Under the pieces are notes generated by a model. That model did no database searches. It was not told the DNA's origin and worked only from the letters and a program-made list of their open reading frames with translations. Position numbers and translations under genes: made by a program. 10,679 bases of DNA, taken from the NCBI GenBank assembly GCA_016844625.1, contig JAERMN010000060.1:1-10679 (forward strand). Reading direction: 5' to 3'. The first letter of the stretch is position 1. The number at the start of each line of letters is the position of its first letter. Of the stretch, positions 1 to 6,527 are shown piece after piece. Source of the stretch: Deltaproteobacteria bacterium. GTDB lineage: Bacteria; Desulfobacterota; Binatia; UBA9968.

Positions 1-792
1 GTCAGTCTGCGCGTCGAGGAAACCGCCCAACCGGACGCCTTTCAAGTCACCGGCCGCGGCGAATTCGCCCTGGCGATTATCATTGAGACCATGCGGCGCG
101 AAGGCTATGAGATGATGGTCTCCAAGCCCACCGTCATCACGCGCGAGATCGGCGGCGTGATCCATGAACCGATGGAACTCTTGGTGATCGATGTTCCCGA
201 AGATTTTATCGGTGTGGTGTCGCAGCTGTTAGCCATGCGCAAGGGCAAGATGACCAAGATGATGCACGGCGGATCGAGCCGCGTGCGTTTGGAATTTGCC
301 GTGCCCTCGCGAGGCCTAATCGGCTTTCGCTCGCGATTTCTTACCGACACCCGCGGCACCGGCATCATGAACGCGCTGTTTAACGGCTGGGAACCCTGGC
401 ATGGGGTGATTCAATCGCGCACCAATGCCGCCATGGTCGCCGACCGTGAAGGCCAAGCCCCGCCCTATGCGATTTTCCACCTGCAGGAACGCGGCGTGCT
501 GTTCATCGCGCCGGGAACCAAGGTTTACGAAGGCATGGTGGTGGGCGAGTACTCGCGCGAAAACGATTTGAACGTCAATATTTGCAAAGAGAAAAAGCTC
601 AGCAACATGCGCGCCGCCGGCAAAGATGAAAACATCATCATCTCGCCGCACCGCGAGATGGGGTTAGAAGCAGGCTTGGAATGGATCTCTGACGATGAGT
701 TAGTGGAAGTCACGCCGCAGTCGATTCGACTGCGCAAGAAAATTCTTAAACAGGCTGACCGGCCGCGCCGGCGCCACGAAGCCGAAGAATAA
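1..792 (+). CDS. typA: TypA/BipA ribosome-associated GTPase, C-terminal part (5' end outside window)
   Basis: The frame is open from base 1 and ends in TAA at 790-792, giving 263 residues. The family is about 600 residues, so the GTPase domain and domain II lie upstream of the window. Visible are the end of domain III (VSLRVEET, then GRGEF at residues 18-22), MRREGYE, the domain V region with PSRGLIGFR (about 102-110) and DTRGTGIMN (about 116-124), and the TypA-specific C-terminal domain with the NLNVNICKEKKLSNMRA-type stretch, here DLNVNICKEKKLSNMRA. TypA is a translational GTPase that binds the 70S ribosome and acts in 50S assembly, especially under cold or stress. The basic tail (DRPRRRHEAEE) is ordinary for the family. 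The downstream genes run on the opposite strand, so this is the last gene of its transcript. The identification is very secure. Confidence 0.97.
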   Translation, partial: VSLRVEETAQPDAFQVTGRGEFALAIIIETMRREGYEMMVSKPTVITREIGGVIHEPMELLVIDVPEDFIGVVSQLLAMRKGKMTKMMHGGSSRVRLEFAVPSRGLIGFRSRFLTDTRGTGIMNALFNGWEPWHGVIQSRTNAAMVADREGQAPPYAIFHLQERGVLFIAPGTKVYEGMVVGEYSRENDLNVNICKEKKLSNMRAAGKDENIIISPHREMGLEAGLEWISDDELVEVTPQSIRLRKKILKQADRPRRRHEAEE

Positions 793-971
793 GCCGGTTA
801 CTTTTTCTCCCCCGACGGCGCGCGCACACCCTCGCGGCCTGCGAGCAGCCAGGTCGCCTTATCGTCTATCGGCATCGCTTTGCTCGCCGGCTCTTTGGTC
901 GGCTAGCTTTTCGTGACCTGCGCCGCAAAATCTAAAATCTCTCCGCGTTTGGCGCAACTCGATATTCATCA
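793..971. other. Intergenic region between convergent typA and the small secreted-protein gene
   Basis: These 179 bases lie between two convergent genes. I see no strong terminator hairpin with a T-run. On the minus strand there are only very short frames (for example a 25-codon ATG frame near 811-888) with no recognisable product. Nothing here is supported as a gene. Confidence 0.5.
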
Positions 972-1295
972 TCAGCGTGACAGCGCCTTACAGACCTCCG
1001 CCGTGACAACCATCACGCCAATCTCTTTGGCGGGCACACGCACTTCCACCATAGGACCGTTGGGCGAGCTATGCTCTTTAACATCGACGTGATGTCCCGC
1101 AGCGCGCATCCTATCGATCAGTTGATAGGGAGTTTGTAGGTCGCGAAACTCAGGACCCTTCCTTGCCAAGCTCGACAGCGGCGCGCACTCGCCGTGCCGG
1201 CTCATCAAAAACCACTCCGCGGACAGCGCCGAGCTTGGCAAACCCACCAGCAAGAACGCCGCGACCAGTAAATTACTGCCATGAAACTTGGGCAT
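972..1295 (-). CDS. Small secreted protein of unknown function
   Basis: The chosen start is the ATG at 1295 (MPKFHGSN...), not the longer in-frame start at 1436, which lies inside the upstream VOC gene. It is preceded by a GAGG ribosome site about 8 nt upstream and begins only 10 nt after the VOC stop. The product has 107 residues with a clear Sec signal peptide: hydrophobic core LLVAAFLLVGL, predicted cleavage after SALSA at residue 26. The mature part of about 81 residues has two cysteines, in GECAPL and AEVCKA, that could form a disulfide. It also has RMRAAGHHVDVKE and a beta-rich VEVRVPAKEIGVMVV segment. I do not recognise a named domain. Position suggests co-transcription with the VOC gene. 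Export to the periplasm is inferred from the signal peptide. Confidence 0.75.
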   Translation of the reverse strand: MPKFHGSNLLVAAFLLVGLPSSALSAEWFLMSRHGECAPLSSLARKGPEFRDLQTPYQLIDRMRAAGHHVDVKEHSSPNGPMVEVRVPAKEIGVMVVTAEVCKALSR

Positions 1296-1305
1296 AGCGC
1301 AATCC

Positions 1306-1668
1306 TCAATCCGAATGCAGCGCAACTCGGTTACCTGCGCTGTCGATGATGACCGCGCGAAAACCGAATGGCCCGATCGGATGTTTGGGCTGAACGATCT
1401 TGCCGCCGTTCGGTGTAACCGCCGCGATGGCTTCATCCAGCCGGCCGTTGGCGTTGAGATAGATCAGGACGCCTTTCTCGTTTGGCTGCTCGTCAGCGTT
1501 CATGAACAAACAAGCGCCAACCTCACCGTCGTTGTGCGGCAAAACACCGATGGTCATGCCGGGAAAATCATGTTTCTTGACTTCTTGACCCAACAGCACC
1601 GAATAAAATTTCACCGCCCGATCCAAATCGAGAATCGGAATATCACACCAGACGATTTGATTGGCCAT
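1306..1668 (-). CDS. VOC-fold (glyoxalase/bleomycin-resistance superfamily) protein, metal ligands not conserved
   Basis: A 120-residue protein with the two beta-alpha-beta-beta-beta halves of the vicinal oxygen chelate fold. IPILDLDRAVKFYSVLLGQEV is at residues 10-30, and the second half runs from GRLDEAIAAVTPNGGKIVQP to GFRAVIIDSAGNRVALHSD. The start at 1668 has a good ribosome site, AAGGAG with 6 nt spacing. In metal-dependent VOC enzymes the closing motif is usually GNRxELH. Here the Glu position is Ala (A116) and the first-strand ligand position is occupied by Asp or Cys rather than His. A classic glyoxalase I reaction is therefore unlikely, and a ligand-binding or metal-free role is possible. 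It is upstream of, and probably co-transcribed with, the small secreted protein. Superfamily assignment is firm, substrate unknown. Confidence 0.9.
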   Translation of the reverse strand: MANQIVWCDIPILDLDRAVKFYSVLLGQEVKKHDFPGMTIGVLPHNDGEVGACLFMNADEQPNEKGVLIYLNANGRLDEAIAAVTPNGGKIVQPKHPIGPFGFRAVIIDSAGNRVALHSD

Positions 1669-2024
1669 AAGTCACTCCTTCTGTTTCTTTGTCCGGAAAA
1701 AATAGACGGGCAGGAACGGCATAAACAGAATGACTGAAACTACCGCGCGCAGGATTGAGAATCAATTTAACGTCTCTACCCTGGTCATACAATCGTACTG
1801 ATGCATCGAGCAAATCCTGCGAAATTTGGCGAGCGGTGGGCACTGTTCGACCCAACATGGCGGTCACTCGCGGAAGCTCATTGTCGGGATAGCCAAGAAC
1901 CGTATACGTGCTATTGTCATCGAAGAAGCTGGATCACAATCAGCCGAGATAGACCAGGACGAATTCACCCACACTGCTTTAAGAGTAGATTGTCGGGTGG
2001 CAAATTCCGAAACCGGAGGCATCC
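1669..2024. other. Divergent intergenic region with a possible degraded ORF on the minus strand
   Basis: This 356-base gap separates two divergently transcribed genes and should hold the promoters of both. I could not assign a confident -35/-10 pair. On the minus strand one frame is open from about 1925 down into the VOC start. Its internal ATG is at 1867, and it reads like coding sequence (LLDASVRLYDQGRDVK). It lacks a convincing ribosome site, overlaps the VOC start and matches no family I recognise. It may be a gene remnant or a chance open frame. Confidence 0.4.
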
Positions 2025-3284
2025 ATGTTTTTCAAACAATTGTTCGATCCTACCTCATCGACATATACCTATCTCATCGCCGACGACGAAACGCACGAGG
2101 CAGTGCTGATCGATCCGGTCATCGAGCAGCTAGAGCGCGACTTGAAGCTGGTCCGCGAGCACGGCCTTACCTTGAAGTACGTTCTGGAAACCCACGTACA
2201 CGCAGATCACATCACGGCCTCGCTGGCGCTCAAGCAGGCCACAGGCGCGCAAACCGCGGTATCCAACGACTGTAACGCGCAAGGCTACGACCGCATGCTC
2301 GAAGACGGCAACGTCATTCTGTTCGGCCGCGAGGAGATTCTGGTCATCGCTACGCCGGGCCATACTTCCGGTAGCGTTTCCTATCTGTGGCGCGATCGAG
2401 TGCTAACCGGGGATACTCTGCTGATCGGTGGCTGCGGCCGAACCGATTTTCAGAACGGCAGTGCAGAAGCCCTCTGGTCAAGCATCACCGAAAAGCTGTT
2501 TCGGCTGGACGATCAGGTGCTGGTTTACCCCGGCCATGACTATAAGGGCCGCAGGGTGAGCAGCATCGGCGAGGAAAAACAATTTAATGCTCGCCTGGCC
2601 GGAAAAAGCCGCGACGAGTTTATCACCATCATGAACAACCTCAATCTTCCCATGCCAAGTCGCATCCATGAGGCAGTGCCGGCAAACCTGGCCGGAGGCG
2701 CGGGCCTAGCGAAATCGGACGGCGCCCGCATGCAGGTTGCAAGTGACGCCGCTGCACCTTTGCGTAGCGTGTCGGCGCAGCAGCTTGCCGCGCTAACCGC
2801 CTCTGGGAAATTGCACATCCTAGATGTGCGCACGCCCGGCGAGTTCGCCAGCCTGCGCATCGCGGGAGCGCTGAATGTTCCGTTCGAACGGCTCGATCCG
2901 GCCGCGCTGCTGGCGCAATTTGGTTCCGACACCCAGCTATACTGCGTCTGCCAGACCGGCACGCGCAGCCAGTTGGCCGCCGACCGACTGCGCGCCGTTG
3001 GCTTCACCAACGTCGTGCATGTCGATGGCGGCACCAACGCCTGGACATCGGCAGACCTCCCGATAGTGCGCGGCGAGCGCAGCGTGATTTCGCTGGAGCG
3101 GCAGGTGCGCATTGCGGCGGGCCTGCTATCCATGCTCGGCATCATCGCAGGCGCGTTGATCCACCCCGCTGGCTACGGGGTGTCGGCGCTGATTGGCGCC
3201 GGCCTTGTCTATGCGGGAGTCACCAACAGCTGCGGCATGTCCATGGTCCTCGCCAGGCTGCCGTGGAATCAGGCGAGCGCCTAG
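2025..3284 (+). CDS. Persulfide dioxygenase-like MBL fold fused to rhodanese and DUF2892 membrane anchor
   Basis: A 419-residue protein with three parts. Residues 1-225 are an ETHE1-type metallo-beta-lactamase fold. It has THVHADH (H57, H59, D61, H62), PGHTSGS (H113), LTGDTLLIGGCGRTDFQ (D130) and YPGHDY (H171). ETHE1-family enzymes use one iron held by two His and one Asp (here likely H57, H113, D130) to oxidise glutathione persulfide to sulfite. Residues 245-350 are a rhodanese domain with DVRTPGEF and an active loop CQTGTR whose catalytic cysteine is C309. Residues 357-415 hold two hydrophobic segments (about 363-380 and 384-402) ending in SCGMSMVLARLPWN, typical of DUF2892 as in YgaP. The start follows a GGAGG site. 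The fusion would couple sulfane-sulfur transfer and persulfide oxidation at the inner membrane face. No partner gene adjoins it. Domain calls are firm, the exact reaction is inferred. Confidence 0.93.
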   Translation: MFFKQLFDPTSSTYTYLIADDETHEAVLIDPVIEQLERDLKLVREHGLTLKYVLETHVHADHITASLALKQATGAQTAVSNDCNAQGYDRMLEDGNVILFGREEILVIATPGHTSGSVSYLWRDRVLTGDTLLIGGCGRTDFQNGSAEALWSSITEKLFRLDDQVLVYPGHDYKGRRVSSIGEEKQFNARLAGKSRDEFITIMNNLNLPMPSRIHEAVPANLAGGAGLAKSDGARMQVASDAAAPLRSVSAQQLAALTASGKLHILDVRTPGEFASLRIAGALNVPFERLDPAALLAQFGSDTQLYCVCQTGTRSQLAADRLRAVGFTNVVHVDGGTNAWTSADLPIVRGERSVISLERQVRIAAGLLSMLGIIAGALIHPAGYGVSALIGAGLVYAGVTNSCGMSMVLARLPWNQASA

Positions 3285-3432
3285 TCTCGACGGTCGAAAT
3301 TTTGTTTCGATTGTACAGTTCAATCTCACGCTGAATTTGCCTTTTTTCTCGTCGAAGTTTAGTCATCATCTCCGGTAAATAATCCTTTTCGCAAATGCCG
3401 CGTGCGTGATAGCCTCCAGAACGAGGTGGGCA
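3285..3432 (+). promoter_or_regulatory. Gap probably carrying the promoter of the first substrate-binding protein
   Basis: The 148-base gap is AT-rich compared with the genes around it. A weak hairpin (TCGAAA, loop TTTTG, TTTCGA at 3294-3310) could end the upstream transcript. I could not pick a -35/-10 pair with confidence. The GAGGTGGG ribosome site just before 3433 fixes the next start. Confidence 0.3.
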
Positions 3433-4428
3433 ATGAAGAAGCCTGATCTGTCATCAATCTTGATTGCAACGTTAGTGTTTGTTCTTGGCGTCGCCGCCGA
3501 GGCGCAGCAACCGAAGAAGGTCCCGCTGATAGGGTATCTATCGGCGCTCGAATCAGCTCATGAGTCCGCCCGTGCCGAGGCAATTCGACTGGCTCTGCGC
3601 GAGCGTGGCTATATAGAAAAACAGAACATCGCCATCGAGTACCGATATGCGGAGGGGAAGCGCGATCGGTTCCCCGAGCTGCTGGCCGAGCTAGTGCGTC
3701 GCAAGATTGATATCATCGTGGTAGCAGGAGGGGACGCGGCGATCCAGGCGGCCAAGAATGCGACCAAGACGATTCCCATCGTTATCGCGGGCGGTGGGTC
3801 CGATCCTGTCGAGGTAGGCTTCATTGAAAGCCTTGCCCGTCCCGGCGGCAACGTCACCGGCATTACAAACCTTGGCAGAGAGCTAGGCGGTAAGCGCCTG
3901 GAGCTGCTCAAAGACGCCGTTCCCAAACTTGCCCGTGTCGCGGTTCTCTACGAGTCGGCCAGTCCGGCCAGTGTACTCCAGGTGAAAGAGGCTCTCCCGG
4001 TCCCGGCGCGCGCGCTAGGGTTGACTCTTCAGCCTTGGGAGGTACGCAGTGCGGACGATTTCGAGAGGGTATTCGCTGCGATGGGCAAGCAGCGCCCGGA
4101 TGGACTCTACGTGCTCGGGAGCCCGCTAACAAATACTAACCGAAAACAGATCGCGGGCCTTGCGTTAAAGAGCCGGTTACCGTCGATGTTCCAGAGCAGC
4201 GAAGCTGTAGATGCCGGTGGGCTCATGTCCTACAGCGCGGACCTCACGGACAGCTACAAGCGTGTCGCATATTTCGTGGACAGGATTCTGAAGGGAGCCA
4301 AGCCTGCCGACCTGCCGGTGGAGCAGCCGATGAAGTTCGAATTAATCCTCAATCTGAAAACAGCCAAACAGATCGGTTTGACGATTCAGCCGATCGTGCT
4401 GATGCGGGCAACGAGGGTGATCAAGTGA
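3433..4428 (+). CDS. ABC_sub_bind-type periplasmic substrate-binding protein (copy 1)
   Basis: 331 residues. The start at 3433 is preferred over the in-frame 3406 ATG because GAGGTGGG lies just upstream and the protein then opens with a normal Sec signal peptide (MKKPDLSSILIATLVFVLGV, cleavage after AEA at residue 24). The mature protein begins with the family hallmark PKKVPLIGYLS. It continues with a type 1 periplasmic-binding fold: LRERGYIEKQNIAIEYR (about 56-71), LLAELVRRKIDIIVV (about 83-97), ARPGGNVTGIT (135-145), and the C-terminal LPVEQPMKFELILNLKTAKQIGL. This family (PF04392, relatives include the tryptophan-binding TrpX) normally feeds an ABC importer. No permease or ATPase gene is in the window, so the ligand cannot be named. 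It is followed by a paralogue 67 bases downstream. Family call is firm. Confidence 0.93.
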   Translation: MKKPDLSSILIATLVFVLGVAAEAQQPKKVPLIGYLSALESAHESARAEAIRLALRERGYIEKQNIAIEYRYAEGKRDRFPELLAELVRRKIDIIVVAGGDAAIQAAKNATKTIPIVIAGGGSDPVEVGFIESLARPGGNVTGITNLGRELGGKRLELLKDAVPKLARVAVLYESASPASVLQVKEALPVPARALGLTLQPWEVRSADDFERVFAAMGKQRPDGLYVLGSPLTNTNRKQIAGLALKSRLPSMFQSSEAVDAGGLMSYSADLTDSYKRVAYFVDRILKGAKPADLPVEQPMKFELILNLKTAKQIGLTIQPIVLMRATRVIK

Positions 4429-4475
4429 CAGACGTCAGACGTCAGAGATCAGAGGTCAGAGATCAGGTGTCAGTA
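4427..4475 (+). repeat. 7-bp-period direct repeat between the two binding-protein genes
   Basis: From the stop codon of the first gene, the spacer reads as consecutive heptamers: GACAGAC, GTCAGAC, GTCAGAG, ATCAGAG, GTCAGAG, ATCAGGT, GTCAGTA. The consensus is (G/A)TCAGA(G/C). It ends 5 nt before the ACAGGAG ribosome site of the next gene. It is too short and has no spacers, so it is not CRISPR. It is probably a replication-slippage microsatellite or a dispersed intergenic repeat. Confidence 0.85.
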
Positions 4476-4495
4476 AAAACACAGGAGCGAAACCT

Positions 4496-5479
4496 ATGAA
4501 GAAAAAAATTCTTATCTGGCTACTGGTAACTTTCTTTGTTGTAAATGTTTCCGTCGCCCAGGCGCAGCAGTCAACGAAAATCCCGCGGATAGGATATCTA
4601 GCGAATGTCTCCCCTTCCGTTAACGCGGCCCGCACCGAGGCATTCCGCCAGGGTCTGCGCGAGCTTGGGTACGTCGAGGGGAAAAACATTGTCATTGAGT
4701 GGCGATCTTCAGAGGGCAAAGCGGACCGGCTACCTGGCCTCGCAGCCGAGCTGGTGCGTCTCAAGGTAGATGTCATCGTCACGGCGGGTGGGGGATCAAC
4801 TCGTGCCGCCAAGAAAGCAACTGTTACGATTCCCATTGTCATGACGTACGATAATGACCCTGTCGGCAACGGGTTCGTCGCCAGCCTTGCCCGGCCAGGC
4901 GGGAACATCACTGGATTGTCAACTCTTTCCCCGGAGATAAGCGGAAAACAACTGGAGCTTTTGAAGGAGATCGTTCCTAGGCTCTCCCGCGTGGCCGTCT
5001 TCGGGACCTCGACCAACCCGGGCAACGCACAATCGTTAAAAGAGATCGAACTCGCCGCTGGGGCGTTCAAGGTACAGCTTCAATACCTAGACGTACTAGA
5101 TCCCAAGGATATTGCGACCGCATTCCGAGCCGCAAGCAAGGGGCGTGCTGACGCAGTCCTCGTGTTGACGAGCGGCAGCATCAATTCTCAGCGAACACAG
5201 GTTATAGACCTCGCGGTAAAGAGCCGGCTCCCAGCGATATACTTTTGGTCAGATTTTGTGGAAGCCGGGGGGCTTATGAGCTATGCGACGAGTATTACCG
5301 ACTTGGATCGGCGTGCCGCCACGTACGTGGACAAGATCTTGAAAGGCAGAACGCCTGCTGACCTGCCCGTGGAGCAGCCGATGAAGTTCGAGTTCGTCAT
5401 CAACCTCAAGGCCGCTAAGCAAATCGGCCTGACGATCCCGCCTAACGTCTTGGTCAGAGCAGACAGAGTAATCCGATGA
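4496..5479 (+). CDS. ABC_sub_bind-type periplasmic substrate-binding protein (copy 2)
   Basis: 327 residues, start supported by AGGAG about 10 nt upstream. The signal peptide is MKKKILIWLLVTFFVVNVSV with cleavage after AQA (residue 23). The mature part carries the same landmarks as its neighbour: KIPRIGYLANV (28-38), LRELGYVEGKNIVIEWR (about 54-70), LAAELVRLKVDVIVT (about 82-96), ARPGGNITGLS (132-142), EAGGLMSYATS and LPVEQPMKFEFVINLKAAKQIGL. The two proteins align end to end without large gaps, so this is a tandem paralogue that has diverged well beyond a recent duplication. The strongest conservation is at the C-terminal VEQPMKFE block. No transporter membrane subunit adjoins. The same strand and a 67-base gap make co-transcription with copy 1 likely. 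Confidence 0.93.
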   Translation: MKKKILIWLLVTFFVVNVSVAQAQQSTKIPRIGYLANVSPSVNAARTEAFRQGLRELGYVEGKNIVIEWRSSEGKADRLPGLAAELVRLKVDVIVTAGGGSTRAAKKATVTIPIVMTYDNDPVGNGFVASLARPGGNITGLSTLSPEISGKQLELLKEIVPRLSRVAVFGTSTNPGNAQSLKEIELAAGAFKVQLQYLDVLDPKDIATAFRAASKGRADAVLVLTSGSINSQRTQVIDLAVKSRLPAIYFWSDFVEAGGLMSYATSITDLDRRAATYVDKILKGRTPADLPVEQPMKFEFVINLKAAKQIGLTIPPNVLVRADRVIR

Positions 5480-5492
5480 CCGAACAATCCAA

Positions 5493-5572
5493 AATCGAAA
5501 ATCCAATATGGGAATGCGGGCGGACCGGGTCATAAAATGAGATTTTATATTTTCGATTGCCGATTTTCGATT
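5493..5572. repeat. AT-rich dyad after the binding-protein genes, possible weak terminator
   Basis: AATCGAAAATC at 5493-5503 is matched by its exact reverse complement at 5562-5572. Nested inside is a second perfect hairpin, ATAAAAT (5532-5538), loop GAG, ATTTTAT (5542-5548), followed by T-rich sequence. Another direct copy of AATCGAAAAT occurs at 5677-5686. The inner hairpin has only A-T pairs, so its strength as a terminator is doubtful. Confidence 0.5.
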
Positions 5573-5586
5573 AGGGGAGCGCACGC

Positions 5587-5712
5587 ATGAAAATAATTTC
5601 TTCGAAGGAAGTTTCCGATTTCTGTTCCGACAATCTAAACGCGGCCCTGCAGACCAAAAGCGGTCCCGCAGAGGGAAATCGAAAATGGGTGGAGATTGTT
5701 TCCCTCGGATAA
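5587..5712 (+). CDS. Short hypothetical ORF, possibly truncated by the adjacent miniature element
   Basis: A 41-codon frame starts with ATG at 5587, has AGGGGAG about 7 nt upstream, and ends in a TAA whose last two bases are the first bases of the left inverted repeat of the neighbouring element. The peptide begins MKIISSKEVSDFCSDNLN and has no recognised motif. The stop may have been supplied by insertion of the element, which would make this the 5' stub of a longer gene. The coding evidence is only the start context and the open frame. Confidence 0.3.
   Translation: MKIISSKEVSDFCSDNLNAALQTKSGPAEGNRKWVEIVSLG
5671..5706. repeat. 8-bp inverted repeat next to the miniature element
   Basis: GAGGGAAA at 5671-5678 pairs perfectly with TTTCCCTC at 5699-5706 across a 20-nt loop. 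It lies immediately outside the left end of the miniature element. Its role is unknown. Confidence 0.5.
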
Positions 5713-5737
5713 GGGGTCAAGTCCGCTTTTAGCTTTT
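5711..5737 (+). repeat. Left inverted repeat of the miniature element
   Basis: 27 bp beginning AAGGGGTCAAGTCCGCT. It is the reverse complement of 5937-5963 except for one T/C difference. Confidence 0.9.
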
Positions 5738-5770
5738 GGCGGTGTCGATCGTATCGAATAGGGAAGGATC

Positions 5771-5945
5771 ATGGCTCGACCGTTACGGAGTGAATACCCC
5801 GGCGGTTACTACCACGTCATGTACCGTGGGCTGTCGTACCGTCGGTGAAAAAGGGGGGCATCTGCGGATGAAGTTTAGGGTAGCGCAAGACAGGAAGATC
5901 GACCGAAGGGCTCGAAAAATTGCGGATGCGCTGACAAAAAGCTAA
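5771..5945 (+). pseudogene. RAYT transposase remnant, N-terminus joined to C-terminus
   Basis: ATG at 5771 (AAGGA just upstream) opens MARPLRSEYPGGYYHVMYRG, the typical N-terminus of REP-associated tyrosine transposases (Y1_Tnp / IS200-like superfamily). The frame then runs into LSYRR and stops at 5848. From about 5868 another frame reads MKFRVAQDRKIDRRARKIADALTKS and stops at 5945, resembling the basic helical tail of these proteins. The HUH motif, the catalytic Tyr and the central fold (roughly 200 residues in intact relatives) are absent. The most economical reading is one internal deletion, with LSYRR already belonging to the C-terminal domain, plus a later frameshift. It cannot encode an active transposase. 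The N-terminal match is strong, the C-terminal match is weaker. Confidence 0.75.
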
Positions 5946-5963
5946 GAGCGGACTTGACCCCTT
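5937..5963 (-). repeat. Right inverted repeat of the miniature element
   Basis: 27 bp that pair with 5711-5737 with one mismatch. They include the TAA stop of the transposase remnant, as expected if the original transposon ended just after its gene. Confidence 0.9.
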
Positions 5964-6100
5964 TTCTACCGTGCGGTCGGTCCAGATTAACAACAAGGGA
6001 ATCTGTTCACACATTAGCCTGAGCGTTAGGAAGAGTTTTTCGCCACGCGGGAGGAGCAGGCGGAAATATTAACGCAACGGAAGGGAAAGGAGTAACGGAT

Positions 6101-6478
6101 ATGAAAAAGATATTTAGCGCAACGGTGGCGATCGCTGTGATGGCGATATTTACGTCGGCTTGCGCAGTTGTAATCAACGTCGATGAAGCGACGTTACAAA
6201 ACGGCAAGGTGTTAATCTCCGGCGATCAAGCGCCGAAAGGAACCGCGATAGAGTGGGAAGGAGTTCTGGTCGGAACGAATACGAAAGCCGACGGCGCTTT
6301 TACCTTTAACACCACCAATCGGCCGACGAACTGCGTTGGACGGTTGAAGATTGGGACCGAGGCGAGAGACGTGGTGATCAACAACTGTACGCCGGCCGAT
6401 ATTCCGGTTAGACAGCCCGGAATGCCGATGAAGCGCCGCATACCGGACAATTGTTTCCCGGGCACGCATAATTGTTGA
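6101..6478 (+). CDS. Small exported protein with a beta-rich domain and conserved-looking cysteines
   Basis: 125 residues, start supported by AAAGGAG with 8 nt spacing. The N-terminus MKKIFSATVAIAVMAIFTSAC is a signal peptide. C21 follows TSA, a poor but possible lipobox, so the protein is either a lipoprotein or cleaved after SACA. The body has alternating beta-strand stretches (VVINVDEATLQNGKVLISG, GTAIEWEGVLVGTNTKADGAF) resembling a carboxypeptidase-regulatory or Ig-like module of the type that begins with a WEG and ends in a cysteine pair. C78 (NCVG) and C96 (NNCTP) could form a disulfide, and C118 and C125 lie in the tail. I know no specific function. It sits between two RAYT-related elements, which may reflect an accessory locus. 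Periplasmic or outer-membrane location is inferred. Confidence 0.8.
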   Translation: MKKIFSATVAIAVMAIFTSACAVVINVDEATLQNGKVLISGDQAPKGTAIEWEGVLVGTNTKADGAFTFNTTNRPTNCVGRLKIGTEARDVVINNCTPADIPVRQPGMPMKRRIPDNCFPGTHNC

Positions 6479-6527
6479 GTACGGGGATATCTGAGAAAGG
6501 GGATGGCTTCGCCGAACCCTCGTAGCA

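Larger units (their letters stand above)
5711..5963 (+). mobile_element. Miniature element derived from a RAYT transposon, with 27-bp inverted repeats
   Basis: A 253-bp unit is bounded by near-perfect inverted repeats at 5711-5737 and 5937-5963 (26 of 27 positions match, core AAGGGGTCAAGTCCGCT). Between them sit the first 20 codons and what looks like the last 25 or so codons of a RAYT-type transposase, with the catalytic middle missing. This is the architecture of a non-autonomous, MITE-like deletion derivative that keeps both ends and loses the enzyme. Single-stranded RAYT-type transposases recognise hairpin ends, which fits the subterminal dyad. Mobility in trans is inferred. Confidence 0.8.

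Noticed and set aside
1296..1436. Longer start for the small secreted protein at 1436
   Set aside because: It would lie inside the VOC gene and bury the signal peptide. The ATG at 1295 has a ribosome site and a proper signal peptide.
1801..2275. Plus-strand open frames overlapping the start of the persulfide dioxygenase gene
   Set aside because: They run in other frames through well-supported coding sequence and have no family features.
3406..3432. Upstream ATG for the first substrate-binding protein
   Set aside because: The extra nine residues add charged sequence before the signal peptide, and the ribosome site GAGGTGGG fits the ATG at 3433.
4427..4475. Short repeated units that might be read as a CRISPR array
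   Set aside because: Units are 7 bp and contiguous with no spacers, so this is a simple tandem repeat.
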